NCBI GenBank assembly: GCA_025352765.1
Contig: JANXSI010000296.1
Span: 1-9,883 of the forward strand
Origin: Devosia sp.
GTDB lineage: Bacteria; Pseudomonadota; Alphaproteobacteria; Rhizobiales; Devosiaceae
DNA: 9,883 nucleotides
Reading direction: 5' to 3'
In this document: positions 1 to 6,772 of the stretch, piece after piece
Layout of the letters: each line of letters begins with the position of its first letter
Position numbering within the stretch: the first letter of the stretch is position 1
Made by a program: the position numbers and the translations under genes
Notes under the pieces: model-generated
What the model saw: the letters and a program-made list of their open reading frames with translations, nothing else
Database searches by the model: none
Told to the model about the DNA's origin: nothing

Positions 1-591
1 GTGCCCATGACCTTCGTCACCTCCGAACCCTATATCGGCCACCTCGGCCTCGACAGCGTCGGGGACACCAAGGGCCTGCTCGAGAGCGCCATGCGCGAGC
101 GCTACATCAAGTGGATCTGCAACGCCAAGGTCGATCGCTTCGAGGACGGCAAGCTGCACGTCACCGAAATGGCCGAGGACGGCAGCGTCAAGACCACGCA
201 CGAACTGCCCTTCGCCTATTCGATGATGCTGCCGGCGTTCCGCGGCGTCGAGGCCGTCCGCGGCATCGAGGGGCTGACCAATCCGCGCGGCTTCATCCTC
301 GCCGACAAATTCCAGCGCAACACGGCCTTTCCCGACATCTTCTCCGTCGGCGTCTGCGTCGCTATCCCGCCGATTGCCAAGACCCCGGTGCCGGTCGGCG
401 TCCCCAAGACCGGCTTCATGATCGAATCGATGGTCACCGCTACCGCCCGCAACATCGCCAGCCTTATCGCCGGTGACGCGCCGTCGGCCGTGCCAACCTG
501 GAACGCCGTTTGCCTCGCCGATTTCGGCGATACCGGCGTCGTCTTCGTCGCCCAGCCGCAGATCCCGCCGCGCAATGTCAGCTGGTCGTCC
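1..591 (+). pseudogene. sulfide:quinone oxidoreductase-like FAD protein, C-terminal half, 3'-truncated
   Basis: The frame enters from the left edge, so the N-terminal half with the FAD-binding Rossmann start is not visible. From TSEPYIGHLGL onward it matches the sulfide:quinone oxidoreductase (SQR)/flavocytochrome c family: MMLPAFRGVEAVRG, a second FAD-contacting stretch FSVGVCVAIPP, the TPVPVGVPKTGFM quinone/flavin loop, and CLADFGDTG followed by PQIPPRNVSW. SQRs are membrane-peripheral enzymes that oxidise sulfide to polysulfide and pass electrons to quinone. The Cys at about residue 171 (codon near 511) is probably the conserved redox Cys; this comes from family memory, not an alignment. 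Family resemblance stops at the Trp codon 583-585. Relatives continue for roughly 40-50 more residues (a basic, amphipathic membrane-anchoring tail). Here the frame instead runs into the antisense strand of the next gene, whose stop is at 592-594. No other + frame holds the missing tail. The first in-frame stop is 1708-1710. I read it as a gene broken at its 3' end, although a long chimeric product up to 1710 is formally possible. Confidence 0.7.
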
Positions 592-1608
592 TTAGCCCGC
601 CGGACGCACCATGACTTTCACGTCTCCCTGCCGCGGGTCGCCCGCAAGTTCGTCGGGCACCGACTCGATCCCGACGGTGCGGCTGACCAGCGGCAGCAGA
701 TCGAGCTGCCCGCTCGCGATCATCGTCGCGGCGCGACCGTGCGTGTGCGGGTTGAGATAGGCGGCCTCGAGGCGGATTTCCCGCACCAGCAGGTCGAACG
801 GCTCAACCGCCACCTGCCGTCCCTGCGCCATGACGCCGAACAGCACCGCCGCTCCGCCTTTGCGCGCCGCCGCGAGCGACTGCGCAAAAGTCTCGGGCAC
901 CCCGGCGCATTCGAGCGCCACGTCGACGCCGCCGCCGCTGATCGCTCTGATCGCCTCCACCGCATCGCCCTCGGTTGGATCGACCGTGTGGGTCGCCCCC
1001 AACCGCTCCGCCAGCAGGCGGCGCGGCGCCTGCCGCGTCGACAGCACCACCGTGCGCGCGCCGGCGAGCCGCGCAAGCTGCACCATGATCAGCCCGATCA
1101 CCCCGCCACCCAGCACCGCCACGCTGTCGCCCGGCTTGATCTGCGCCACGTCGAGCCCGTGCAGACAGCACGCCAGCGGCTCCGAGAACGCCCCCAGCAC
1201 CGGATCGAGATCCCGCGGCAGGACGATCGCCTGACCCTGCGGCACACGGACATATTCGGCGAAGCCGCCGTCGCGCGTCACCCCGATCGCCTCGAGATTG
1301 GCGCAGAGGTTGACCCGCCCCTGCCGGCAGGCGGCACAATGCCCGCAGGCGATGTTGGGGTCGGCGGTAACGCGGTCGCCGGGTCGCAGCATGAACACGC
1401 CCTCACCGAGTTCCTCGACGATGCCGCAGAATTCGTGCCCCAGCGTCACCGGCAGTGCCGTCGGATACTCGCCGCGGAACATGTGCCGGTCCGAACCGCA
1501 GATGCCGGCCGCCTCGACCCGGACGATGACCTCGCCCGGTCCGGCTCGCGGCCGCTCCACCTCTTCGGCCGACATCTGTCCGGCCGACCGCAATCGCGCT
1601 GCCTGCAT
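592..1608 (-). CDS. zinc-dependent alcohol/polyol dehydrogenase (MDR family)
   Basis: A 338-residue protein of normal length for the zinc-containing medium-chain dehydrogenases (sorbitol, threonine and alcohol dehydrogenase group), which oxidise secondary alcohols or polyols with NAD(P)+ in the cytoplasm. The N-terminal GroES-like domain carries the catalytic zinc ligands Cys37 (AGICGSD), His58-Glu59 (GHEF) and a likely Glu143 (FSEPLACC). The structural zinc lobe has Cys88, Cys91, Cys94 and Cys102. The Rossmann domain has GGGVIG at 167-172. The end of the second strand reads VVLSTR with no acidic residue, which hints at NADP preference (inference). The ATG at 1608 is chosen because GGGAGG sits upstream at suitable spacing and the protein then begins like its relatives; the open frame extends to 1731, but that extension is Arg-rich and overlaps the neighbouring gene. 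It lies 85 nt downstream of the quinone-oxidoreductase-like gene on the same strand, so an operon is plausible. The true substrate cannot be read from sequence. Confidence 0.9.
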   Translation of the reverse strand: MQAARLRSAGQMSAEEVERPRAGPGEVIVRVEAAGICGSDRHMFRGEYPTALPVTLGHEFCGIVEELGEGVFMLRPGDRVTADPNIACGHCAACRQGRVNLCANLEAIGVTRDGGFAEYVRVPQGQAIVLPRDLDPVLGAFSEPLACCLHGLDVAQIKPGDSVAVLGGGVIGLIMVQLARLAGARTVVLSTRQAPRRLLAERLGATHTVDPTEGDAVEAIRAISGGGVDVALECAGVPETFAQSLAAARKGGAAVLFGVMAQGRQVAVEPFDLLVREIRLEAAYLNPHTHGRAATMIASGQLDLLPLVSRTVGIESVPDELAGDPRQGDVKVMVRPAG

Positions 1609-1693
1609 CGCCGATCCTCCCTCGCGGGCAGTTTCGGCCGCAGCGCGGCAAACGGCAAGCGCGAACCGCGCCCGCCGCAAGCCGGGCTCGTCG

Positions 1694-2599
1694 TTACGGC
1701 ACCAGGATGATCTTGCCGCCGACCCGCCCACCAGTCAGCAGCGTCTGCGCTTCGCCCAGTTGCGAGAGCTTGAGCGTATGCGCCACCGGGATCGTCAGCT
1801 CGCCCCGCGCCGCCGCATCGGCGATCTCCTGCAGCATCGGACCGCGATCCTCGGCCAGCACGTTGACGATGGTGACGCGTCCGTCGGCGTTGGCGCCCTC
1901 GGGAACCCCGGCGACTGCGGCGAGCGTGCCGCCATCAGCCAGCATGTCGATCGCCGCCCCTGCCACCGGACCGCCGGCCATGCCGAGCGCCTTGTGAAAG
2001 CTCTTGGGCGTCCCTGCGCCGATCGCCACGGTCTCTCCCGTCAGCGTCTGCGCCTCCGCGAGACTCTCGGATCGGACGAGGGCCACGGGCACGGCGCCCA
2101 GTTCCTTGAGATATTGCACCGCCGCGCGGCCCACCGCACCGAGCGCCGCACCGACCAGCACGCGCTCCCCGGCCTTGACGTTGAGCACATCGACCGCCTG
2201 CCGCGCCGTCAGCCCGGCGAGACCGATCGTCGCCCCGGCCACAAAGCTCACGGTGTTGGCGAGGTGCGCCAGCCGGTCCGGCGTGGTCACGGCGAACTCG
2301 GCGTGCGCCCCCCTGCTGCCGATCGGCAGCTTGGCGACCACCCGGTCGCCGACCACAAGGCCCTCGACACCGGCGCCGACTGCCGCAACTGTTCCCGCCG
2401 CGTCGAGGCCGATAATCGCCGGAAACTCGAGCGGGATGTTCTTGGCGAGGTAGCCCTGCCGGACATAGAGATCGACGGGATTGAGGCCCGAGGCCTCGAT
2501 CTTGACCAGCACCTCGCCGGGCCCGGCAACCGGCGTCGGCACGTCCTCGTACTTGAACTGGTCGACGGCGCCGTAGGCGTAAAGGCGGGAGGCTTTCAT
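1694..2599 (-). CDS. NADP-dependent quinone oxidoreductase-like protein (zinc-free MDR)
   Basis: A 301-residue medium-chain reductase of the QOR/zeta-crystallin branch, soluble and expected to transfer hydride from NADPH to quinones or enones. The N-terminal catalytic domain begins MKASRLYAYG and includes ASGLNPVDLYVRQG and the FPAIIGLDAAGTV segment (residues 60-71). The cofactor domain has a glycine motif VGAALGAVG at 149-157, and the protein ends with the family signature GRVGGKIILVP. It contains no cysteine and none of the zinc ligands of the neighbouring dehydrogenase, so it is a zinc-independent type. The start at 2599 is chosen by homology; the frame is open to 2698, but residues before this Met look non-coding and would run up to the terminator of the chemoreceptor gene. 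The upstream Shine-Dalgarno is weak (GAGTG). It is probably transcribed with the zinc dehydrogenase downstream. The substrate is unknown. Confidence 0.9.
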   Translation of the reverse strand: MKASRLYAYGAVDQFKYEDVPTPVAGPGEVLVKIEASGLNPVDLYVRQGYLAKNIPLEFPAIIGLDAAGTVAAVGAGVEGLVVGDRVVAKLPIGSRGAHAEFAVTTPDRLAHLANTVSFVAGATIGLAGLTARQAVDVLNVKAGERVLVGAALGAVGRAAVQYLKELGAVPVALVRSESLAEAQTLTGETVAIGAGTPKSFHKALGMAGGPVAGAAIDMLADGGTLAAVAGVPEGANADGRVTIVNVLAEDRGPMLQEIADAAARGELTIPVAHTLKLSQLGEAQTLLTGGRVGGKIILVP

Positions 2600-2704
2600 G
2601 GGAACACTCAGGTTGGAATGTCGAGCACCATACCTGATCGCTCTGTCCGAAACCCTCCCTTTGTCGGCCACTCGGTCGCCGCGCTCCCTTGACGGCAATG
2701 CGAA

Positions 2705-2734
2705 AGCCCCGGGACCGTTCCGGGTCTCGGGGCT
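2705..2734 (-). terminator. hairpin terminator after the chemoreceptor gene
   Basis: Arms 2705-2716 and 2723-2734 pair over 12 positions (one G-T pair) around a 6-nt loop at 2717-2722. On the minus strand the stem is followed by TTTCGC, a short T-run. It begins 31 nt beyond the chemoreceptor stop at 2765-2767 and separates that gene from the oxidoreductase downstream. The T-tract is short, so its efficiency is uncertain; on the plus strand there is no T-run after the stem. Confidence 0.6.
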
Positions 2735-2764
2735 GTTGAAGCATCGGGGTTGCCGCCAAGCAGG

Positions 2765-4798
2765 CTAGAACTCGCTCCATTCCTGCTTGATCGCGGCATT
2801 GCCCCGCGACAGATAGGATTGCGCCGCCTGCTTCACCTTCTGCTGCATGCCGCGAATGCTGCCTTGCCGGGCCACCGGGGCAGCAACCTCCCTCTGGCCC
2901 CGTGCGGCCGGAACATCTTCGAGCGTGAAGACGTCGACGATGCGGTCGAGCTCACTCGCCTGGTGCTCGGTCTGCTCGATCGAGGCATTGATCTCTTCGA
3001 CGAGGGCCGCGTTGTGCTGCGTCATCTCGTCCATCTGCCGCACCGCGGTCGTCACTTCCTCGATCGCCGAGGCCTGCGAGCGGCTCTCGGTCGCGATATT
3101 GCCCATCAGGTCGTTGCTCGAGCGTGCCGCCACCAACATGCTGCTGAGCTTGCCCGCGGCTTCCGCGACCAGCTTGGTGCCGCTCGATACTTCGATGCCA
3201 CTCTGCTCGATTAGTGCCTTGACGTCGGCCGACGCACTCGCCGCCGATTGCGCGAGGCGCCGAACCTCGACCGCAACCACTGCAAAGCCCTTGCCCGCGT
3301 CACCGGCCCGCGCCGCCTCGACCGAGGCATTGAGCGCCAGCAGATTGGTCTGGAAGGCGATATCGTCGATTAGCCCGATGATGTTGGAGATCTTGGCGGA
3401 CGACGCGGTGATCCGCTCCATCGCGTCGGTGGCCGCCGTCATCACCTGGCCGCCCTCCTCCGCCGTACGGGTCACTGCCGCGGCAACCTCGCTTGCATCG
3501 CGGGCGCGCTCGGTATTCTGCAGCACCGTGCTCGCCAGTTGCTCCATCGCGGCGGACGTCTCCTCGATGGTTGCCGCCTGCTTGGTCGTCCGTTCGCTGA
3601 GATCATTGGCACCCGCGAGAATCTCGCCGGTCGCGAGCTTGAGCGACCCCGACGTTCCCTTGAGCTGCGTCATGATCTCGGTGAGCTTGTCGGCGACGGC
3701 GTTGGTGTCGTCCTTGAGCCGCATGAAGGCGCCCTCGTAGGTGCCGCGCACCCGCATCGTCAGGTCTGTCCGCGCCACCGCCGACAGCACCTCGCCGGTT
3801 TCCCCGAGCCCGCGCTCGATGTTTTCCATCAGCATGTTGACGGCGCTGGCCAGCGCGTTGAGGTTCTGCTGCGCATAGCCCGTCGGCAGGCGCTTGGAGA
3901 AGTCGCCCCGCGCCGCGGCGCCGACTGCCTCGGTGAGACTCGCGCCCATGGCCGATGTTTCGGCCGCCCGCGTCGCCGCACCCGCTGCGGCCAGCTTCTC
4001 TTCCTCGCTGAGCGCCGCGATCTTGAGGCCATTCTCGCGAAACACCTCGACCGCCTGCGCGATGGCACCGATCTCGTCCCTCCGGTCCGCGCCCGGCACC
4101 TTGGTGTCAAGCGCGTTGCCGGCGATCCGCGTCATGGCGCGGGTGACCGCCGCAAGCGGTAGGATCACGCGGCGCATCACGATCGCCAGCGTCACTGCAG
4201 TCGCCAGCGCCAGGATCACACTGATGACGATGGCGATGACCTGTGACTGATACACCACGCCATAAGCCACCTTGGCCTCGTCGGAGGCATTCATGATCTT
4301 GTCGGCCCGCATCGCGTCGATGCCCTTGGCAAGGTCGTCAGCGATCGTGGCCTGTTTGGTGATCGCCGCCTCGAAGGCGGCGTCGTCCTTTCCATCGTCG
4401 ACGGCCTCGATGTCGGCGACACCTTTCTTCCAGCTCTCCCACGCTACGGTGACGGCGCTATAGGTCTGCTGGTCGCCGGCATCGACGATCAGCCGCTTGT
4501 AGGCCTCGAGCAGCTTGTCGACGCTCGCGATCGACTCGTCGACCAGTCCCTTCTCCGTCTGTTCGGCTTCCGTGGACTTGACTGTCGTCTCGCGGTTGAG
4601 CCTGATCTGGGCCGAAAGCGACTCCCGCTCCAGATCGCCGATCTCCTGGATCGTCGGCAGCGCGTTGTCGGTCATGTAGTTGAGTTCGTGGGTGATCCGG
4701 TCGATCGAATTCCAGCTGACGACGGCTTCGATGAATGCCACAAAACCGATGCCGAGGATGGCCGCGATGAAGATGGTCCTGATGCTGAGCGCCTTCAT
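2765..4798 (-). CDS. methyl-accepting chemotaxis protein with WxxF C-terminal tether
   Basis: A 677-residue transmembrane chemoreceptor that signals to CheA/CheW. TM1 is about residues 8-28. A mainly helical, cysteine-free periplasmic sensor of about 155 residues follows, of four-helix-bundle character and unknown ligand. TM2 is about 186-209. A HAMP domain covers about 207-262, and there are at least one and perhaps two further HAMP-like modules between about 285 and 382. The signalling hairpin includes the highly conserved tip around 470-520 (IDDIAFQTNLLALNASVEAA, then GFAVVAVEVRRLAQ). The protein ends EWSEF, an x-W-x-x-F pentapeptide of the kind that tethers the CheR methyltransferase and CheB. 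The ATG at 4798 is selected because GGGGAGG lies just upstream and TM1 follows directly; the frame is open to 4957 but the extra residues resemble no receptor. The gene stands alone: no che gene is next to it, and a hairpin follows it. Confidence 0.95.
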   Translation of the reverse strand: MKALSIRTIFIAAILGIGFVAFIEAVVSWNSIDRITHELNYMTDNALPTIQEIGDLERESLSAQIRLNRETTVKSTEAEQTEKGLVDESIASVDKLLEAYKRLIVDAGDQQTYSAVTVAWESWKKGVADIEAVDDGKDDAAFEAAITKQATIADDLAKGIDAMRADKIMNASDEAKVAYGVVYQSQVIAIVISVILALATAVTLAIVMRRVILPLAAVTRAMTRIAGNALDTKVPGADRRDEIGAIAQAVEVFRENGLKIAALSEEEKLAAAGAATRAAETSAMGASLTEAVGAAARGDFSKRLPTGYAQQNLNALASAVNMLMENIERGLGETGEVLSAVARTDLTMRVRGTYEGAFMRLKDDTNAVADKLTEIMTQLKGTSGSLKLATGEILAGANDLSERTTKQAATIEETSAAMEQLASTVLQNTERARDASEVAAAVTRTAEEGGQVMTAATDAMERITASSAKISNIIGLIDDIAFQTNLLALNASVEAARAGDAGKGFAVVAVEVRRLAQSAASASADVKALIEQSGIEVSSGTKLVAEAAGKLSSMLVAARSSNDLMGNIATESRSQASAIEEVTTAVRQMDEMTQHNAALVEEINASIEQTEHQASELDRIVDVFTLEDVPAARGQREVAAPVARQGSIRGMQQKVKQAAQSYLSRGNAAIKQEWSEF

Positions 4799-5020
4799 GC
4801 CCGCACCTCCCCGATGGCGCCGGAACAACAGGCGCCCGGACTCGACCGCGAGGGGCCGGACAGACAAAGCAACACTGGATTTGAATGGGACTGCATGACG
4901 CCTCTCAAAACTTCTCAGCGTCGCCGTGTGACCGGCTCCGCAATGACGCTTAGGCATTCCCGCGGTCGAACCTGATGGATTACTATTAAAACTGTCTGAA
5001 TACGTACGGTATGCGCAGGT
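4799..5020. other. intergenic region upstream of the chemoreceptor gene
   Basis: This 222-nt stretch lies between the chemoreceptor start and the 3' end of the MFS gene and should hold the chemoreceptor promoter. A strong Shine-Dalgarno (GGGGAGG) is next to the start. The only AT-rich island is about 4978-4992 (TACTATTAAAA on the plus strand), close to the MFS stop. I could not find a convincing sigma-70 or flagellar (sigma-28-type) promoter with correct spacing, nor a good terminator for the MFS gene. Confidence 0.4.
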
Positions 5021-6286
5021 TTATTCGGCGCTGGACAGCTGGTTTGCTCCCTTTTGTTCCGCGGGGCGACGATTTATCCGCGCCACGGCGACCATCGCGG
5101 CGAGTCCAAGCGCCGCTGCGCTGGCAATCGCCAGCAATGCCCAGCGCGGCCCGGCGCTGTCGACCAGCACCGCCAGAATGAACGGTGCCACCGCCGCCAG
5201 CCCCTGCCGTGCCATCGCCATATACCCCAGCCGCGCCCCGTAGGACGCGCTGCCGAACAGCGCCAGCGGCAGTGTCCCCTGGACAATGCTCTTGAGCCCC
5301 GAACCAAAGCCCAGCAGCACCGCGAAGGCCACTGCGCCCAGCGCCAGTGGCGCGGTGGCCATCAGCAGCAGGATCGCCAGCGGCAGCATGCCAAGACCGA
5401 TCAGCGTCGCCAGCATCGGGTGTCGGCGGAGCCCAATCAGCATGTTGACGAACCGCACCAGCACCTGCGCCGGGCCAAACAGCGTCGAGACCACCAGCGC
5501 CGACCCGCCGAGCCCCAGCGCCGTCAGCAGCGGCACCATCTGCGTCAGCATCGCCGAGAGCGCAAAGCCCGACAGCGCAAATCCGAGGGTCACCAGCCAC
5601 AGCACCCGCTGCCGAAGTGCTGGCGGTACGCCCGGCTGCACGGCAACCGCACGTGCGTCCTCCTTGAGCAAGTGCCCCGCTGCCACCAGTCGACGCCGCT
5701 GCGAGGCGATCAGCGCATGGATCGGCAGGCAGACCAGTAGATTGGCCGCCGCAAATGCCATCAGGATCTCGCGCCAGCCCAGACCTCCCCGCAGCCATGT
5801 GGTAAGCGGCCAGAACAGCGTCGAGGCGAACCCGGCAATCAGCGTCAGGTGCGTGATCCGGAGCCGGGCGTTGCTGCCAGTCGCCTGCACCAGGGCCGCG
5901 AAGGCCGCGTCATAGAGCACCAGCGACGAGGCGGCTTGCATGGCAACGATCGCCACCGTGAACACCACCGCATTCGGAGCCAGTGCCGCAGCTAGCAGCA
6001 TCGCCGCACACAGGCCGCTGCCGATCACCATCACCAGCCCGGCGCCGTGCCGGTCGACACGCTGCCCGACGAGCGGCGCCACGAGGCCACCCGCGAGGAG
6101 CGCCAAGGAGAAGCTGCCATAAAGCCACGCCACCGGCCATCCGAGGCTCGCCGCAACATCCGACGCCAGGATCGAAAAGCTGTAATACAGTGTTCCATAC
6201 CCGACGATCTGCGACACACCCAGCAACCAGACGATGGCCGTTGGTCCAATCGTGAGGCCGGGTATTGCCTTGCGGACGGCGTCCAC
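5021..6286 (-). CDS. MFS efflux transporter, ArsK-like (probable arsenite exporter)
   Basis: With the GTG start at 6286 this is a 421-residue major facilitator with about 12 hydrophobic segments. TM1 begins near residue 16 (TAIVWLLGVSQIVGYGTLYY), and a motif-A-like loop GQRVDRHGAG lies at about 74-83. The region AGFASTLFWPLTTW (about 151-164) is typical of a rhizobial MFS group. I infer an ArsK-type arsenite exporter because it is divergent from arsR and shares its operator; ArsK of Agrobacterium is an MFS pump for As(III) and related trivalent compounds. The substrate is not proven by sequence. Start choice: the frame is open back to 6586, where it enters arsR. An ATG at 6391 would add 35 Arg/His-rich residues unlike MFS N-termini and lacks a Shine-Dalgarno. 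The GTG at 6286 leaves a normal short tail and lies 2 nt beyond the stop of a possible 28-codon reading frame, which suggests coupling. A true start at 6391, or an N-terminal frameshift, remains possible. Confidence 0.8.
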   Translation of the reverse strand: MDAVRKAIPGLTIGPTAIVWLLGVSQIVGYGTLYYSFSILASDVAASLGWPVAWLYGSFSLALLAGGLVAPLVGQRVDRHGAGLVMVIGSGLCAAMLLAAALAPNAVVFTVAIVAMQAASSLVLYDAAFAALVQATGSNARLRITHLTLIAGFASTLFWPLTTWLRGGLGWREILMAFAAANLLVCLPIHALIASQRRRLVAAGHLLKEDARAVAVQPGVPPALRQRVLWLVTLGFALSGFALSAMLTQMVPLLTALGLGGSALVVSTLFGPAQVLVRFVNMLIGLRRHPMLATLIGLGMLPLAILLLMATAPLALGAVAFAVLLGFGSGLKSIVQGTLPLALFGSASYGARLGYMAMARQGLAAVAPFILAVLVDSAGPRWALLAIASAAALGLAAMVAVARINRRPAEQKGANQLSSAE

Positions 6287-6288
6287 GC

Positions 6289-6375
6289 TCAGGCGCAGCA
6301 GGCGCTGGCGCCGGCCGCTGCGGCGGCAAGCGACAAGTCGGCGCCGCTCGTCGGGGGATTGGCAAGCGTGGGCAT
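6289..6375 (-). CDS. possible 28-codon leader peptide ending Cys-Cys-Ala
   Basis: From ATG 6375 to TGA 6289-6291 there is a 28-residue frame (begins MPTLANPPTS, ends ASACCA). Its start has a good ribosome-binding site: GAGGATAGCTCAACATG on the minus strand, with AGGA nine bases before ATG. Nearly all third codon positions are G or C. Its stop lies two bases before the GTG used for the MFS exporter, so ribosomes could re-initiate there. The peptide is Ala-rich and ends with a vicinal Cys pair, the kind of group that binds arsenite. Alternatives: it is the true N-terminus of the MFS protein separated by a one-base indel, or a chance frame in GC-rich DNA. There is no homology evidence. Confidence 0.35.
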   Translation of the reverse strand: MPTLANPPTSGADLSLAAAAAGASACCA

Positions 6376-6388
6376 GTTGAGCTATCCT
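6359..6388 (+). promoter_or_regulatory. candidate sigma-70 promoter for the arsR operon
   Basis: TTGGCA (6359-6364), an 18-nt spacer, then TATCCT (6383-6388) gives a plausible -35/-10 pair. Transcription would begin near 6395, inside the dyad at 6388-6419, so a repressor bound there would block initiation. Spacing and hexamers are moderate matches only. Confidence 0.4.
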
Positions 6389-6419
6389 CATTTCAACGAT
6401 CAATGAGATATTGAAATGA
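6388..6419. promoter_or_regulatory. dyad-symmetric operator between arsR and the MFS exporter (probable ArsR site)
   Basis: TCATTTCAA (6388-6396) and TTGAAATGA (6411-6419) form a perfect 9-bp inverted repeat with a 14-nt spacer. A nested repeat, TCAAT (6400-6404) and ATTGA (6410-6414), gives TCAAT-N5-ATTGA, the TCAA/TTGA type of element common at ArsR/SmtB-family operators. The region is AT-rich in a GC-rich surrounding and sits between two divergent transcription units, overlapping the arsR start codon at 6416. ArsR binding is inferred. Confidence 0.65.
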
Positions 6420-6772
6420 AACTCGATGAACCGCAAGCCCTCGATGCTTTTGCGGCGCTCTCGCAGGAGACCCGGCTGAAGATGGTGCGGGCCCTCGTCG
6501 TCGCGGGTCCCGAGGGTCTCGCGGCCGGCGCCGTCGGCGATCTCGTGGGCGCTTCCTCGTCGAGCGCCTCGTTCCATCTCAGCCACCTAGAGCGCGCCGG
6601 TCTCGTGCAGTCGCGCCGCGCCGCCCGCTCGATCATCTACACCGCCAATTTCGACGGCCTCTCCGGCCTCGTCGAGTTCCTGATGCGCGATTGCTGCCAG
6701 GGCCGTCCGGAGGTTTGCACGCCCGCATCGAAGGTCGCAGCCTCCTGTTGCGCTGCGGCGGAGGCCGCCTGA
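6416..6772 (+). CDS. arsR: ArsR-family As(III)-responsive repressor
   Basis: A 118-residue winged-helix repressor of the ArsR/SmtB family. The N-terminal helix contains AFAALSQETRLKMVRAL (residues 11-27). The recognition helix lies in GASSSSASFHLSHLERAGLV (about 45-64), followed by the wing RRAARSIIYTANF. The sensor site is at the C-terminus: Cys93-Cys94 and Cys101 in RDCCQGRPEVC, resembling the Cys95/Cys96/Cys102 triad of Acidithiobacillus ferrooxidans ArsR and unlike the ELCVCDL site in the DNA-binding helix of the E. coli type. A further pair, Cys111-Cys112, lies in an Ala-rich tail. On binding As(III) or Sb(III) the repressor should leave DNA and release both this operon and the divergent MFS gene. 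The start codon is inside the inverted repeat and has only a weak GAG upstream. Its stop TGA shares one base with the arsN2 start. Confidence 0.93.
   Translation: MKLDEPQALDAFAALSQETRLKMVRALVVAGPEGLAAGAVGDLVGASSSSASFHLSHLERAGLVQSRRAARSIIYTANFDGLSGLVEFLMRDCCQGRPEVCTPASKVAASCCAAAEAA

Noticed and set aside
2608..2637. Inverted repeat TCAGGT-N18-ACCTGA just upstream of the quinone-oxidoreductase-like start.
   Set aside because: Six-base arms with a long spacer arise easily by chance, no flanking pairs extend it, and no regulator gene is nearby.
1298..2692. Long plus-strand open frame (464 codons) opposite the two dehydrogenases.
   Set aside because: It is antisense to two clearly recognisable enzymes, is Arg/His/Pro-rich and resembles no family; such mirror frames are expected in GC-rich coding DNA.
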